From the NCBI RefSeq assembly GCF_004402045.1, contig NZ_SOMG01000008.1, positions 34,177 to 98,176 on the forward strand: 64,000 nucleotides of DNA, given 5' to 3'. This document shows positions 1-11,389 of the stretch, in pieces. The notes below the pieces were generated by a model. The model did no database searches and was not told the origin of the DNA. It worked only from the letters and a program-made list of their open reading frames with translations. The translations under genes and the position numbers were made by a program. Within the stretch, counting starts at the first letter, position 1; each line of letters starts with the position of its first letter. The DNA is from Lelliottia nimipressuralis (GTDB taxonomy: Bacteria > Pseudomonadota > Gammaproteobacteria > Enterobacterales > Enterobacteriaceae).

Positions 1-1
1 C

Positions 2-412
2 TTTGGTGGGCGGTCGTCGTTTGGCGGTCAAATCGTCACGGTGAAATGTTTCGAGGACAACGGGTTGCTGTACGATCTGCTCGAACAGAACGGCCGCGGT
101 CGCGTTCTTGTGGTCGACGGCGGCGGTTCCGTACGCCGTGCATTAATTGATGCAGAACTGGCCGGCATTGCCGTTCAGAATGAGTGGGAAGGCCTTGTGG
201 TATACGGCTCCGTGCGCCAGGTGGACGATCTGGAGGAACTGGATATCGGGATTCAGGCCATCGCGGCCATACCGGTAGGGGCGGCGGGTGACGGTATCGG
301 CGAAAGCGACGTGCGCGTTAACTTCGGCGGCGTGACCTTCTTCTCCGGGGACCATCTCTACGCTGATAACACCGGGATTATCCTTTCGGAAGATCCGCTG
401 GATATCGAGTAG
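2..412 (+). CDS. rraA: RraA, regulator of RNase E activity (5' end outside window)
   Basis: Partial gene. The reading frame is open from base 2 to a TAG at 410-412 and encodes the last 136 residues of a protein that is 161 residues long in E. coli, so about 25 N-terminal residues lie outside the window. RraA is a ring-shaped trimer that binds the C-terminal scaffold of RNase E and lowers mRNA decay. The segment holds the conserved [14 protein letters not shown] and [15 protein letters not shown] stretches of the fold. An internal ATG at base 41 would give a shorter ORF, but the upstream codons [14 protein letters not shown] match the family, so it is not the start. A terminator follows directly. 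Confidence 0.96.
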   Translation, partial: FGGRSSFGGQIVTVKCFEDNGLLYDLLEQNGRGRVLVVDGGGSVRRALIDAELAGIAVQNEWEGLVVYGSVRQVDDLEELDIGIQAIAAIPVGAAGDGIGESDVRVNFGGVTFFSGDHLYADNTGIILSEDPLDIE

Positions 413-433
413 TAAAACAGCCAGCGTGAACCA

Positions 434-469
434 TAAAAAAACCGCCAACAGCAATGTGGCGGTTTTTTT
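434..469 (+). terminator. Rho-independent terminator after rraA
   Basis: An A-run, the stem AACCGCCA/TGGCGGTT with a short loop, and a run of seven T follow the rraA stop codon by about 25 bases. It closes the menA-rraA side transcript. Confidence 0.85.
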
Positions 470-772
470 GTCCCTCGGGATTCGCGGTCCGTTGGGTTAT
501 CTTGCAACCTTTAACCAGGATTTTTATCTTACCCTGGTTCATCCCTCTGGTAACCCCCGTCGACCCTTTATAAATTCCTAATTTCCTCTGAAGGCCTTAA
601 CTACGCTACTGTTGCTCATTATGATGCATCGTCCCTTTCCGCCATCTCGCAAATGGGCATCGGTCCAGGGAAAGGTGTATTCACCACCGTAAAGCAACCT
701 TTGACCGGGCTTGTGTCCACCGACTTATCACCGGTGGTGAACGGTGGAGCGGTTAGCTGCAGGGACCGCATA

Positions 773-880
773 ATGAAACGCTATTTATGTATCGCGTTCA
801 TTGTCGCCAGCGTACTCGTGGTAAAGAGTGATGAACCGAGTGGGTTTGTTGCTTATGCTATGACAGCGCAGGACAAGTAG
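773..880 (+). CDS. Candidate 35-residue membrane peptide, unrecognised
   Basis: An ATG at 773 is preceded by AGGGA with good spacing. The ORF encodes 35 residues: a basic start (MKRYL), a hydrophobic stretch of about 13 residues (CIAFIVASVLVV), then a polar tail ending GFVAYAMTAQDK. A strong terminator begins 8 bases after the stop, so the gene looks like an independent transcription unit. The same frame is open back to 653, but that longer version has no ribosome site and includes a hairpin (717-737, CCACCG/CGGTGG). I do not recognise the product. Its size, single membrane segment and FxAY motif in the tail faintly recall Hok-type type I toxins, but the spaced Hok cysteine pattern is absent. 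Nothing else is recognisable in 470-770. Confidence 0.4.
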   Translation: MKRYLCIAFIVASVLVVKSDEPSGFVAYAMTAQDK

Positions 881-885
881 CGTTA

Positions 886-908
886 AGGCCGCCTCGGGCG
901 GCCTTTTT
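886..908 (+). terminator. Strong terminator after the 35-residue ORF
   Basis: The perfect stem GGCCGCC/GGCGGCC with a three-base loop is followed by six T. It is placed to end the small transcript read from about 600-880. Confidence 0.85.
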
Positions 909-937
909 TATGGTTGAAATCCGCGAGCAATAACCAT

Positions 938-972
938 AAAAAAGCCGGGTGGCGGCTTCGCCTTACCCGGCC
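938..972 (-). repeat. REP element doubling as zapB terminator
   Basis: An imperfect palindrome beginning GCCGGGTGGCGG and ending CCTTACCCGGC, one of several near-identical copies in this window. Read on the minus strand the hairpin is followed by TTTTTT, so it is well placed to terminate zapB. Confidence 0.8.
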
Positions 973-994
973 TGGTCAGTCATCCCCAAGGGGA

Positions 995-1633
<639 letters not shown>

Positions 1634-2479
1634 ATGAGTCAGACATCAACCTTAAAAGGCCAGTGCATTGCCGAGTTCCTTGGTACCGGGTTGTTGATAT
1701 TCTTCGGAGTGGGCTGTGTCGCTGCACTGAAAGTGGCGGGTGCCAGTTTTGGTCAGTGGGAAATCAGTATCATCTGGGGTCTGGGCGTGGCGATGGCCAT
1801 CTACCTGACCGCAGGGGTTTCTGGTGCACATCTTAACCCGGCGGTGACTATCGCACTGTGGCTGTTCGCGTGCTTCGACGGACGCAAAGTTGTTCCTTTC
1901 ATTCTTTCTCAGTTTGCCGGCGCGTTTTGCGCAGCGGCGTTAGTTTACGGGCTTTATTACAATCTTTTCATCGACTTCGAACAGACGCATCATATGGTGC
2001 GCGGCAGCGTCGAAAGTCTGGATCTGGCAGGTATCTTCTCAACCTATCCAAACCCGCATATCAATTTTGTGCAGGCGTTCGCAGTTGAAATGGTGATTAC
2101 CGCTATTCTGATGGGCGTTATCCTGGCGCTGACCGACGACGGAAACGGCATTCCGCGCGGTCCACTGGCCCCCCTGCTGATTGGTCTTCTGATCGCGGTG
2201 ATTGGCGCATCCATGGGCCCATTAACAGGGTTTGCGATGAACCCGGCGCGTGACCTGGGTCCAAAAACCTTCGCCTTCTTTGCAGGATGGGGGGACGTCG
2301 CCTTCACCGGTGGCAAAGACATTCCTTACTTCCTGGTACCGCTGTTTGCGCCGGTTGTCGGGGCTGCGCTGGGTGCGTTTAGCTACCGCAAATTAATTGG
2401 TCGCCACTTACCGTGCGACACCTGTGTGGAAGAGGAGAAGGAAACGACTTCTACCGCACAACAAAAAGCTTCGCTGTAA
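1634..2479 (+). CDS. glpF: GlpF, glycerol uptake facilitator
   Basis: 281 residues, same length as E. coli GlpF. A six-helix aquaglyceroporin of the inner membrane that lets glycerol diffuse in, to be trapped by GlpK. Both channel motifs are present: HLNPAVT (Asn68-Pro-Ala) and AMNPARD (Asn203-Pro-Ala). The start at ATG 1634 gives MSQTSTLKGQ, the family N-terminus, with AGGA 8 bases upstream; the ORF extends to 1595 without support. It is the first gene of glpFKX, with 21 bases to glpK. Confidence 0.98.
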   Translation: MSQTSTLKGQCIAEFLGTGLLIFFGVGCVAALKVAGASFGQWEISIIWGLGVAMAIYLTAGVSGAHLNPAVTIALWLFACFDGRKVVPFILSQFAGAFCAAALVYGLYYNLFIDFEQTHHMVRGSVESLDLAGIFSTYPNPHINFVQAFAVEMVITAILMGVILALTDDGNGIPRGPLAPLLIGLLIAVIGASMGPLTGFAMNPARDLGPKTFAFFAGWGDVAFTGGKDIPYFLVPLFAPVVGAALGAFSYRKLIGRHLPCDTCVEEEKETTSTAQQKASL

Positions 2480-4009
<1,530 letters not shown>

Positions 4010-4017
4010 TTGTCCTT

Positions 4018-4090
4018 AATCCCCTCTCCCCTGGGGAGAGGGTTAGGGTGAGAGGCTCCGACCGCACCGGTCCCCTCACCCCTCCCCACT
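4018..4090. repeat. Intergenic palindromic element between glpK and glpX
   Basis: A near-perfect palindrome, CCCTCTCCCC-T-GGGGAGAGGG (about 4022-4042), is followed by GTTAGGGTGAGAGG and a partially complementary CCCCTCACCCCTCCCC. Its composition differs from the REP family elsewhere in the window. It probably forms a hairpin that trims or attenuates the glpFK transcript before glpX; its repeat identity is unverified. Confidence 0.5.
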
Positions 4091-4135
4091 CTGTGATAAA
4101 CTTCGTGCAATTCCTTTTGATTGCACGAGTACCTC

Positions 4136-5146
4136 ATGAAACGTGAACTTGCTATCGAGTTTTCCCGCGTCACCGAAGCAGCTGCCCTCGCAGGCTATAA
4201 ATGGCTGGGCCGTGGCGACAAAAATACCGCAGACGGTGCCGCCGTCCATGCCATGCGCATTGTGCTTAACCAGGTCAACATCGACGGCACTATCGTGATC
4301 GGCGAAGGCGAAATCGACGAAGCACCAATGCTCTATATCGGTGAAAAAGTCGGTACCGGCAAAGGCGACGCCGTGGATATCGCCGTCGACCCGATCGAAG
4401 GCACCCGAATGACGGCGATGGGTCAGGCCAATGCGTTAGCGGTGCTGGCCGTAGGCGATAAAGGCTGCTTCCTCAACGCGCCGGATATGTATATGGAGAA
4501 GCTGATTGTCGGTCCTGGCGCGAAGGGCGCTATCGACCTCAGCCTGCCGCTGGAAGAGAACCTGCACAACATCGCCAAAGCCCTGGGCAAACCCCTTAGC
4601 GAACTTACCGTGACTATTCTGGCAAAACCACGCCACGACGCCACCATCGCGCAGATGCAAAAGCTCGGCGTGCGCGTATTTGCGATTCCGGATGGTGACG
4701 TTGCCGCCTCCATTCTGACCTGCATGCCGGACAGCGAAGTGGATGTTTTGTATGGCATCGGCGGCGCACCGGAAGGTGTGGTCTCTGCAGCAGTGATCCG
4801 CGCGCTGGATGGCGATATGCAGGCCCGTCTGCTGCCCCGCCATGAGGTGAAAGGCGACAGCGAAGAGAACCGCCGTATCGGAGAAAACGAGCTGGCACGC
4901 TGCGAAGCAATGGGTATCGAGGCCAATAAAGTGCTGGCTCTGGACGAGATGGCGCGTAGCGATAACGTTATCTTCTCGGCGACCGGCATCACCAAAGGCG
5001 ATCTGCTGGACGGCATCACCCGCAAGGGCAATATGGCCACCACAGAAACACTGCTGATCCGCGGTAAATCACGCACTATTCGCCGCATTCAGTCTATTCA
5101 CTATCTCGACCGTAAAGACCCGGACGTGCAGACGCACATTCTGTAA
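4136..5146 (+). CDS. glpX: GlpX, class II fructose-1,6-bisphosphatase
   Basis: 336 residues, E. coli length. It hydrolyses fructose-1,6-bisphosphate to fructose-6-phosphate in gluconeogenesis and needs Mn2+. The metal-site motifs GEGEIDEAPML and DPIEGT are clear. ATG 4136 (MKRELAIEF) is preferred over an in-frame TTG at 4121 because it matches the family start. It is the third gene of the glp operon, logical because growth on glycerol demands gluconeogenesis. Confidence 0.97.
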   Translation: MKRELAIEFSRVTEAAALAGYKWLGRGDKNTADGAAVHAMRIVLNQVNIDGTIVIGEGEIDEAPMLYIGEKVGTGKGDAVDIAVDPIEGTRMTAMGQANALAVLAVGDKGCFLNAPDMYMEKLIVGPGAKGAIDLSLPLEENLHNIAKALGKPLSELTVTILAKPRHDATIAQMQKLGVRVFAIPDGDVAASILTCMPDSEVDVLYGIGGAPEGVVSAAVIRALDGDMQARLLPRHEVKGDSEENRRIGENELARCEAMGIEANKVLALDEMARSDNVIFSATGITKGDLLDGITRKGNMATTETLLIRGKSRTIRRIQSIHYLDRKDPDVQTHIL

Positions 5147-5242
5147 AACCGTTTGATCGATAGAGCTTTCCGGCCCTGACGGGCTGGAAATTGTCACCAC
5201 AAGTACGGAAGATAGAACAGAGAAACAGCACAGGAGAAGATC

Positions 5243-5989
5243 ATGGCGGACTGGGTAACAGGTAAAGTCACAAAGGTACAGTTCTGGACCGATGCGCTAT
5301 TTAGTCTCACCGTACATGCTCCCGTTCACCCGTTTAAAGCCGGGCAGTTTGCGAAGCTGGGGCTGGATGTTGACGGCGAGCGCGTGCAGCGCGCCTACTC
5401 TTACGTTAACGCACCTGATAACCCGGATCTTGAGTTCTATCTGGTCACCGTTCCTGACGGCAAGCTCAGCCCGCGCCTTGCCGCGCTTAAGCCCGGCGAC
5501 AAGGTGCAAATTGTGAGTGAAGCGGCAGGCTTCTTTGTGCTCGAAGAGATCCCTGATTGTGACACGCTCTGGATGCTGGCAACCGGTACGGCCATCGGCC
5601 CTTATCTCTCTATTTTGCAGTACGGCAAAGATCTGGAGCGCTTTAAAAACATCGTGCTGGTTCATGCTGCGCGCTACGCCGCAGACCTGAGCTATTTGCC
5701 GCAGATGCAGGCGCTGGAACAGCAGTACGGCGGGAAGTTAAAGATTCAGACGGTGGTCAGCCGCGAAACCGTAGCAGGAACGCTTACCGGTCGTGTGCCG
5801 GCGCTTATTGAAAGTGGCGCCCTGGAAGAGGCAGTAGGTTTGCCGTTGAACGCGGAAACCAGCCACGTCATGCTGTGTGGCAACCCACAGATGGTACGGG
5901 ACACGCAGCAGCTTCTGAAGGATACCCGGCAGATGACGAAACATCTTCGCCGCCGGCCGGGCCATATGACCGCAGAACACTACTGGTGA
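5243..5989 (+). CDS. fpr: Fpr, ferredoxin/flavodoxin-NADP+ reductase
   Basis: 248 residues, E. coli length. An FAD enzyme moving electrons between NADPH and flavodoxin or ferredoxin, and a SoxRS-regulon member in E. coli. The FAD-binding motif RAYSYVN is at about residues 50-56, the NADP loop GTAIGPY near 113, and the family C-terminus AEHYW is intact. AGGAGA precedes the start. Its stop abuts the stop of convergent yiiR. A weak hairpin (TTTCCGGCCC/GGGCTGGAAA, 5167-5192) lies between glpX and fpr. Confidence 0.97.
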   Translation: MADWVTGKVTKVQFWTDALFSLTVHAPVHPFKAGQFAKLGLDVDGERVQRAYSYVNAPDNPDLEFYLVTVPDGKLSPRLAALKPGDKVQIVSEAAGFFVLEEIPDCDTLWMLATGTAIGPYLSILQYGKDLERFKNIVLVHAARYAADLSYLPQMQALEQQYGGKLKIQTVVSRETVAGTLTGRVPALIESGALEEAVGLPLNAETSHVMLCGNPQMVRDTQQLLKDTRQMTKHLRRRPGHMTAEHYW

Positions 5990-6409
5990 TCAGCGGTATT
6001 TCACCTCAACGGTATCTTTACCGTATTTGTTTTCGCTCTGGGTGCCGATAAACGCGCCCAGATCGACAATCATCATCACGAAGATGACCGACGGCAGCAG
6101 CCTGCCCACGACCCACGGCAGAATGGATGGAAGCATCGCCCAGTTCCCCGCCACCAGCATCCACGCCAGAATAATCAGAAACGCCCACGCGCCGGAACGA
6201 CCGCGATCGTGCAGACGTTTCACCACGACGGCGGCCGTTGGCCATAGCAGGCAGACCAGCGCAAATGCCGCCGTTTGCGTGCTTAGCCAGGCGTTATAAG
6301 CAACGAAAAAAAGAAGCAGCATGGCGACAACCCACGTCACCATCCAGATCCAGAAATCACGGCGTCCAATACGCCCTTTGAATGAAAACAGCCACTGCTG
6401 TATGGTCAT
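5990..6409 (-). CDS. yiiR: YiiR, DUF805 inner-membrane protein
   Basis: 139 residues with about four membrane helices (MVTWVVAMLLLFFVAYNAW; AAFALVCLLWPTAAVVV; AWAFLIILAWMLVAG; PSVIFVMMIVDLGAFIG). The DUF805 hallmark FSFKGRIGRRDFW opens the protein, and LHDRGRSG lies mid-sequence. Function is unknown. The start at 6409 has AGGAA upstream and gives MTIQQWLFSF; the frame extends to 6469 without support. Confidence 0.9.
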   Translation of the reverse strand: MTIQQWLFSFKGRIGRRDFWIWMVTWVVAMLLLFFVAYNAWLSTQTAAFALVCLLWPTAAVVVKRLHDRGRSGAWAFLIILAWMLVAGNWAMLPSILPWVVGRLLPSVIFVMMIVDLGAFIGTQSENKYGKDTVEVKYR

Positions 6410-6521
6410 GTAAGGTTCCTTATTATCGTATAGCGCGCATTTTACCCTGGAGTTGTGACCTTTTGACAAGCCGACCAGATATCGTTTTAATCATGAGCAC
6501 TTACGGCCAGGGGCAATGTTG

Positions 6522-7118
6522 ATGAAAAGTTCGGCACGTTCTCTTTACCTGTGTTTAGCGATGCTCAGCGCGGGTTTTCCCCTGCACGCCGCCGAAACCA
6601 CTGCCCCGACCACAGCGCCGTATCTGCTGGCGGGCGCGCCGTCGTTCGATCAGTCCATTAGCCAGTTTCGTGAAACCTTCAATCAGGCCAACCCAACGCT
6701 ACCGCTGGATGAATTCCGCGCCATTGATGGCTCCCGCGATACCCCCACACTGACCCGCGCGGCAAGCAAGATTAACGAGAATTTGTATGCCTCCACGGCG
6801 CTGGAGCGCGGTACGTTAAAAATCAAAAGTATGCAAATCACCTGGCTGCCGATACAGGGGCCAGAGCAAAAAGCCGCTAAGGTGAAGGCGCTGGAGTACA
6901 TGAGCGCAGTGCTGCAGGCTTTTACCCCTGCGTTGACGAAAAAACAGAGCCAGCAAAAACTGCAAAAACTCCTTACCGCCGGTAAAAATAAGCGTTACTA
7001 CGCCGATACCGAAGGCGCGATCCGCTATGTTGTGGCGGACAACGGCGAAAAAGGACTGACCTTCGCTGTTGAACCGATTAAGCTGGCACTATCTGACACC
7101 CTCGGCGGGGCGAATTAA
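6522..7118 (+). CDS. yiiQ: YiiQ, DUF1454 periplasmic protein
   Basis: 198 residues with a Sec signal peptide (KSSARSLYLCLAMLSAGFPLHAA, predicted cleavage after HAA) and a mature domain of unknown function. Start choice: two ATGs lie six bases apart (6516 and 6522); AGGGG at 6509-6513 leaves 8 bases to 6522 but only 2 to 6516, so 6522 is preferred. It lies just upstream of tpiA, as in E. coli. Confidence 0.88.
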   Translation: MKSSARSLYLCLAMLSAGFPLHAAETTAPTTAPYLLAGAPSFDQSISQFRETFNQANPTLPLDEFRAIDGSRDTPTLTRAASKINENLYASTALERGTLKIKSMQITWLPIQGPEQKAAKVKALEYMSAVLQAFTPALTKKQSQQKLQKLLTAGKNKRYYADTEGAIRYVVADNGEKGLTFAVEPIKLALSDTLGGAN

Positions 7119-7229
7119 TGACAAAAAGCAAAGCCTTTCGAGGGAAAATCTCTATACTGATTCACAGACCATGCTGCCCGTCAGGGTGGCCATATTCCTT
7201 AATTCGCTTATTTAGCGTGGAGAATTGAA

Positions 7230-7997
7230 ATGCGACATCCTTTAGTGATGGGTAACTGGAAACTGAACGGCAGCCGCCACATGGTAAACGAACTGGTTGC
7301 GAACCTGCGTAAAGAGCTGGCTGGCGTGACAGGCTGCGCGGTTGCTATCGCTCCGCCGGATATGTACCTGGATCTGGCTAAACACGCCGCTGACGGCAGC
7401 CATATCGTGCTGGGCGCGCAAAACGTTGACGTTAACCTGTCTGGCGCATTCACCGGTGAAACCTCCGCTGAAATGCTGAAAGATATCGGCGCGAAATACA
7501 TCATCATCGGCCACTCTGAGCGTCGCACCTACCACAAAGAATCCGACGAGTTCATCGCGAAGAAATTCGCTGTGCTGAAAGAGCAGGGTCTGATCCCGGT
7601 TCTGTGCATCGGTGAAACCGAAGCAGAAAACGAAGCAGGCAAAACCGAAGAAGTGTGCGCACGTCAGATCGACGCGGTGCTGAAAACCCAGGGCGCGGCA
7701 GCGTTCGAAGGCGCGGTCATCGCATACGAGCCAGTTTGGGCGATCGGTACCGGTAAATCTGCAACCCCTGCGCAGGCGCAGGCGGTTCACAAATTCATCC
7801 GCGACCACATTGCTAAAGCAGACGCGAAAGTGGCTGAGCAGGTTATCATCCAGTACGGCGGTTCCGTAAACGCAGCAAACGCTGCTGAGCTGTTCACCCA
7901 GCCAGACATCGATGGCGCGCTGGTTGGCGGTGCATCCCTGAAAGCTGACGCTTTCGCGGTGATCGTTAAAGCAGCAGAAGCGGCTAAACAGGCGTAA
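7230..7997 (+). CDS. tpiA: TpiA, triosephosphate isomerase
   Basis: 255 residues. Interconverts dihydroxyacetone phosphate and glyceraldehyde-3-phosphate in glycolysis. All active-site motifs are visible: GNWKLNG (Lys), IIGHSERR (catalytic His), [11 protein letters not shown] (catalytic Glu) and the phosphate-binding loops GGSVN and VGGASLK. Codon choice is strongly biased, as expected for a highly expressed gene. It has its own short upstream region (7119-7229) with TGGAGAA before the ATG. Confidence 0.98.
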   Translation: MRHPLVMGNWKLNGSRHMVNELVANLRKELAGVTGCAVAIAPPDMYLDLAKHAADGSHIVLGAQNVDVNLSGAFTGETSAEMLKDIGAKYIIIGHSERRTYHKESDEFIAKKFAVLKEQGLIPVLCIGETEAENEAGKTEEVCARQIDAVLKTQGAAAFEGAVIAYEPVWAIGTGKSATPAQAQAVHKFIRDHIAKADAKVAEQVIIQYGGSVNAANAAELFTQPDIDGALVGGASLKADAFAVIVKAAEAAKQA

Positions 7998-8006
7998 TGC
8001 TGTTGT

Positions 8007-8036
8007 GGCGGGTGGCGCTTGCGCTTACCCGCCCTA
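8007..8036. repeat. REP element between tpiA and the SLC13 permease
   Basis: Stem GGCGGGT/ACCCGCC around GGCGCTTGCGCTT, followed by the CTAC tag (GTAG on the other strand) typical of REP sequences. It lies between convergent stop codons. Confidence 0.75.
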
Positions 8037-8044
8037 CAAAACCG

Positions 8045-9349
8045 CTACAAACGGCCTAATACGCTAAACCACACATAATCCAGCGGCAGCAACACCAGAT
8101 AGGTTGCAATCGCCAGCGCCAGACAGAGCACCATCCCCGCCTTCGCAGGCACCTTCCCTAAGCCCATCGCCACGACAATCGGTGACGCCTGATAGGGCAG
8201 CAGCGGTGTGGAATAGCCCAGCACCTGAATCATGATCACCGACAGCAGCGGGAAACCGGTCGCATCCGAAAAACTCTGTGCCAGGGTGGTATACAGCGCC
8301 GGAACGCCGTTGGCGGTCATAATGAAGTTGAGGGCTGTGGTAATACCGGTCAGCGCCAGGAAACTGGTGAATGGCCTGTCTGCATCCAGCGGCATAATGC
8401 GGAGCAACGCCTCGCCCACCGCCGTTCCAATTCCGGTTTGCGTTACGACGATCGCCAGCCCAAGAATACCTGCAACATAGATACAGGTACGCATATTCAC
8501 CCCCGCAGAAAACTCTTCTCCGGTGATAAAGCCAACGCGCGGCAACATAACGATGACCGATGCCGCCAGCCCCGTCCACGCGGGCCCCACGCCGTGCCAG
8601 CTCTCCGTCACCCACATCCCCAATACCACCGCCAGCAGCCAGGCAAGACGCTTCTCATCCCGCCCCATGGGTTCAGATGGCACCAGTTCCTTCGGTGGTT
8701 TAGGGCTACCGGGAAAAAGCCAGCAGATCAGGCCAATCAGAATCAGGCCTTTAAGAATACCCAGCACCGGCGTGTGCAGCAGCAGATACGGGACATAGTT
8801 CAGATGGATGCCGTACGAGCCTTCCGCCGCACCGCTCATGACCAGGTTAGGGACGTTAGCAGGCAGGATAGTCGCCGAGAGCTGGAAAGTCCCGAACCCC
8901 ACCGCCAGCGCCAGACCAAACCAGGCGCGGGAGCCGTCGGGTATACCGGCACGTTTAGCCATCGCGGCGACAATCGGCATCAACAGTGCAATACGTCCCA
9001 TATTCGACGGCATCACAAACGCCAGCGCATAGCTCAGCAGCACCACGCTCGCCACCATCAATACCCAGGAGTCGGTGAGCTTTGCGGACAGGGCCCGGGC
9101 GGCCCTGTCGGCCAGTCCGGTTTTACGGATCGCCACGCCGAGCACAAAACCGCTGAATACCAGCCAGAAAGCCGACGAGGCAAACCCGCCGAAGATCGCC
9201 TCAGGAGGAGCGATTTTCGCGGTCATCGCCGCCGTGAAGAACAGCAGCGCGGTGATAAATTCCGGTAGTAGCGACGTCGCCCATAGCACGATGGTAACGC
9301 CAACGATCAATGAAGGCAGCAGCAGAGGATACGTTAACCAGAGCGACAT
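8045..9349 (-). CDS. SLC13/DASS-family anion permease
   Basis: 434 residues with about eleven to twelve hydrophobic segments, consistent with a divalent anion:Na+ symporter-like inner-membrane carrier. The substrate cannot be read from the sequence; dicarboxylate, sulfate or organic anions are possible. Features include PSNMGRIALLMPIVAAMAKRAG and TANGVPALYTTLAQ, reminiscent of the two clamshell substrate loops of this family. AGGAGAC lies 5 bases before the ATG. From memory E. coli K-12 has no gene here between tpiA and cdh, so this is an accessory insertion; its neighbour sbp binds sulfate, which makes an oxyanion substrate worth considering. Confidence 0.8.
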   Translation of the reverse strand: MSLWLTYPLLLPSLIVGVTIVLWATSLLPEFITALLFFTAAMTAKIAPPEAIFGGFASSAFWLVFSGFVLGVAIRKTGLADRAARALSAKLTDSWVLMVASVVLLSYALAFVMPSNMGRIALLMPIVAAMAKRAGIPDGSRAWFGLALAVGFGTFQLSATILPANVPNLVMSGAAEGSYGIHLNYVPYLLLHTPVLGILKGLILIGLICWLFPGSPKPPKELVPSEPMGRDEKRLAWLLAVVLGMWVTESWHGVGPAWTGLAASVIVMLPRVGFITGEEFSAGVNMRTCIYVAGILGLAIVVTQTGIGTAVGEALLRIMPLDADRPFTSFLALTGITTALNFIMTANGVPALYTTLAQSFSDATGFPLLSVIMIQVLGYSTPLLPYQASPIVVAMGLGKVPAKAGMVLCLALAIATYLVLLPLDYVWFSVLGRL

Positions 9350-9422
9350 ACCTGTCTCCTGTAGAATTTTTCAGCAAGTCTACGGCGACAGGCAGGACGA
9401 GTAAACGCTATTTATAGTGGGG

Positions 9423-10166
9423 TCACTTCAGGATATCGCATTGATGATCCTGCAATTCCTCAGCCGACGCGCGGTTCAACATCAGCAGGTTGCGCTCGGT
9501 CGCCAGCAAAACAAACGAACCATCCGACTGCTGCGCCATCGCCAGCGCGAAGCGCCCCATATGGTCGCGCGCTTCCGGCAGCTCTTCTGCCAGCATCATA
9601 AACGGGCTGCGCTGGACCAGTTCATTCTCTGTTACCCGACGAGCAAGATATTCATGCCCTTCCAGCCCGCCCGGGAGCGGTAGCCACTGGGTAGTGATTT
9701 CGCCCTGAGCCGCATTGAGCTTCTCACGCACGTCCGGGCGCAGGCAGGAAATGTGAATATGGAAATGGTTCTGCGAACGGCCTGTCGGGGAATTGATCGT
9801 CAGTGAAATCGCACTGTCAGGCACCTCGGATCCACGCTTCAGGGTCATAAAGCTTCGCGACTGCCAGGCCAGCCAGAAAAAGTTCGGCGTATGAGATTCG
9901 GTCAAAAGCGGACTTTCGGTACCGTTAATTCGGTAGGTTGGCATCAGCAAATACTGCAGCGGCCCGTTGCGATCTTTAAACACCACATAGCCTGCATCCG
10001 TTTTCACCTGCGCACACGGCGCCGGGTTACGGTTCTGGATCTGATTCGGCACACACTGGTCGAGAACGATATGTCGCAACGCATTCGGATTACCCGCTTT
10101 CATCCAGTACCCGCCGCCTGCGGCAAGGGCGATGACAATCAGGAGCAATAAGATAATTTTTTTCAC
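9423..10166 (-). CDS. cdh: Cdh, CDP-diacylglycerol pyrophosphatase
   Basis: 247 residues. Hydrolyses CDP-diacylglycerol to phosphatidate and CMP at the inner membrane. An N-terminal anchor ([20 protein letters not shown]) precedes a HIT-like catalytic domain with [10 protein letters not shown]. The start is a GTG at 10166: GGGA lies 8 bases upstream and the product then begins MKKIILLLL as in E. coli (251 residues). The ATG-initiated frame reaching 10220 is not supported. Confidence 0.92.
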   Translation of the reverse strand: MKKIILLLLIVIALAAGGGYWMKAGNPNALRHIVLDQCVPNQIQNRNPAPCAQVKTDAGYVVFKDRNGPLQYLLMPTYRINGTESPLLTESHTPNFFWLAWQSRSFMTLKRGSEVPDSAISLTINSPTGRSQNHFHIHISCLRPDVREKLNAAQGEITTQWLPLPGGLEGHEYLARRVTENELVQRSPFMMLAEELPEARDHMGRFALAMAQQSDGSFVLLATERNLLMLNRASAEELQDHQCDILK

Positions 10167-10222
10167 AACGCGTTCCCTGTTTTCAATAGAGGCAAAAGAG
10201 TAACGCAAAATGATGACCAAAT

Positions 10223-10251
10223 AAAAAACCCGGCGGATTTCTCACGCCGGG
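10223..10251 (-). terminator. Terminator after sbp
   Basis: On the minus strand the stem CCCGGCG/CGCCGGG is followed by TTTTTT, just past the sbp stop codon and before cdh. Confidence 0.85.
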
Positions 10252-10273
10252 TCACCGTGTCATTGGCTAAGGG

Positions 10274-11263
10274 TTAGCGCTGGCTGATCTGGTCGAAGGT
10301 GCCACCGTTGGAGAAGTGCTCTTTCTGCGCTTTCGTCCAGCCGCCGAACTCGTCATCAATGGTGAAGAGCTTCAGTTTAGGGAAGACGCTTTCGTATTTC
10401 TTCGCAACCGCCGGATCCCGTGGACGATAGAAGTTTTTCGCCGCAATTTCCTGGCCTTCTGGCGAGTAGAGATATTTCAGGTACGCTTCCGCCACCGCTT
10501 TGGTGTCTTTTTTCTCAACCACTTTGTCGACCACGGAAACAGTCGGCTCGGCAAGAATAGACTCGCTCGGGGTGACAATCTCAAACTTGTCTTTGCCCAG
10601 TTCGTTAGTGGCCAGCAGGGCTTCGTTTTCCCATGCGATCAGCACGTCGCCAATCCCGCGCTCTACGAAGGTGTTGGTGGCGCCACGCGCGCCGGAGTCG
10701 AGCACCTCAACGTTTTTATACAGCGCTTTCACAAATTCCTGCGCTTTGGCCTGGTCGCCATTGTTGTGATGCAGCGCGTAGCCCCATGCGCCCAGGTAGT
10801 TCCAGCGAGCGCCGCCAGAGCTTTTCGGGTTAGGCGTAATGACTGACACGCCTGGTTTAACCAGGTCATTCCAGTCATGGATCTGTTTCGGGTTGCCTTT
10901 ACGTACCAGGAAAACAATGGTCGAGGTGTATGGCGCGGAGTTATCCGGCAGACGTTTGATCCAGTTTTTGTCGATGCGGCCACGCTCGGCGATAGCGTCA
11001 ACATCGTAGGCCAACGCCAGGGTCACCACGTCGGCTTCAATACCGTTGATGACGGAGGTCGCCTGCTTACCAGAACCACCGTGAGACTGGCGAACCACAA
11101 CATTGTCGCCGGTTTCCTGCTTCCAGTGTGCCGCAAACGCTTTGTTGTATTGCTCATACAGTTCACGCGTCGGGTCGTATGACACGTTCAGTAACTGGAT
11201 GTCCTTAGCCAGAACGCTGGTCGATGCCAGCAATAATGTAAAACCCACGCCCCATTTATTCAT
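10274..11263 (-). CDS. sbp: Sbp, periplasmic sulfate-binding protein
   Basis: 329 residues, E. coli length. The signal peptide [19 protein letters not shown] is cleaved before [17 protein letters not shown]. It captures sulfate for the CysTWA importer encoded elsewhere and belongs to the CysB regulon in E. coli. Conserved features include the SHGGSGKQ ligand loop and the [19 protein letters not shown] segment. It is a monocistronic unit with its own terminator. Confidence 0.97.
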   Translation of the reverse strand: MNKWGVGFTLLLASTSVLAKDIQLLNVSYDPTRELYEQYNKAFAAHWKQETGDNVVVRQSHGGSGKQATSVINGIEADVVTLALAYDVDAIAERGRIDKNWIKRLPDNSAPYTSTIVFLVRKGNPKQIHDWNDLVKPGVSVITPNPKSSGGARWNYLGAWGYALHHNNGDQAKAQEFVKALYKNVEVLDSGARGATNTFVERGIGDVLIAWENEALLATNELGKDKFEIVTPSESILAEPTVSVVDKVVEKKDTKAVAEAYLKYLYSPEGQEIAAKNFYRPRDPAVAKKYESVFPKLKLFTIDDEFGGWTKAQKEHFSNGGTFDQISQR

Positions 11264-11389
11264 CGCCCAGCTCTCTTGTGTAGTGTTTTGATGAATGCAG
11301 CGTGCCAGAAAGCGAATCGAGGATTAAAGAATAAAAAAAGATTGGCTATAACTTTGAGGAATAAAAAGGCAAACTCTGCGGACAAAAAA

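Noticed and set aside
1..412. Truncated rraA considered as a pseudogene
   Set aside because: The missing 5' part simply lies outside the window; the frame is open to the first base and the sequence is well conserved.
653..880. 75-residue version of the small ORF near zapB
   Set aside because: No ribosome site at 653 and the extra N-terminal part covers a hairpin; the ATG at 773 has a good site and gives a membrane-peptide-like product.
8438..9268. 276-residue ORF antisense to the SLC13 permease
   Set aside because: Arg/His/Gln-rich translation typical of the complement of a membrane protein; no start signals.
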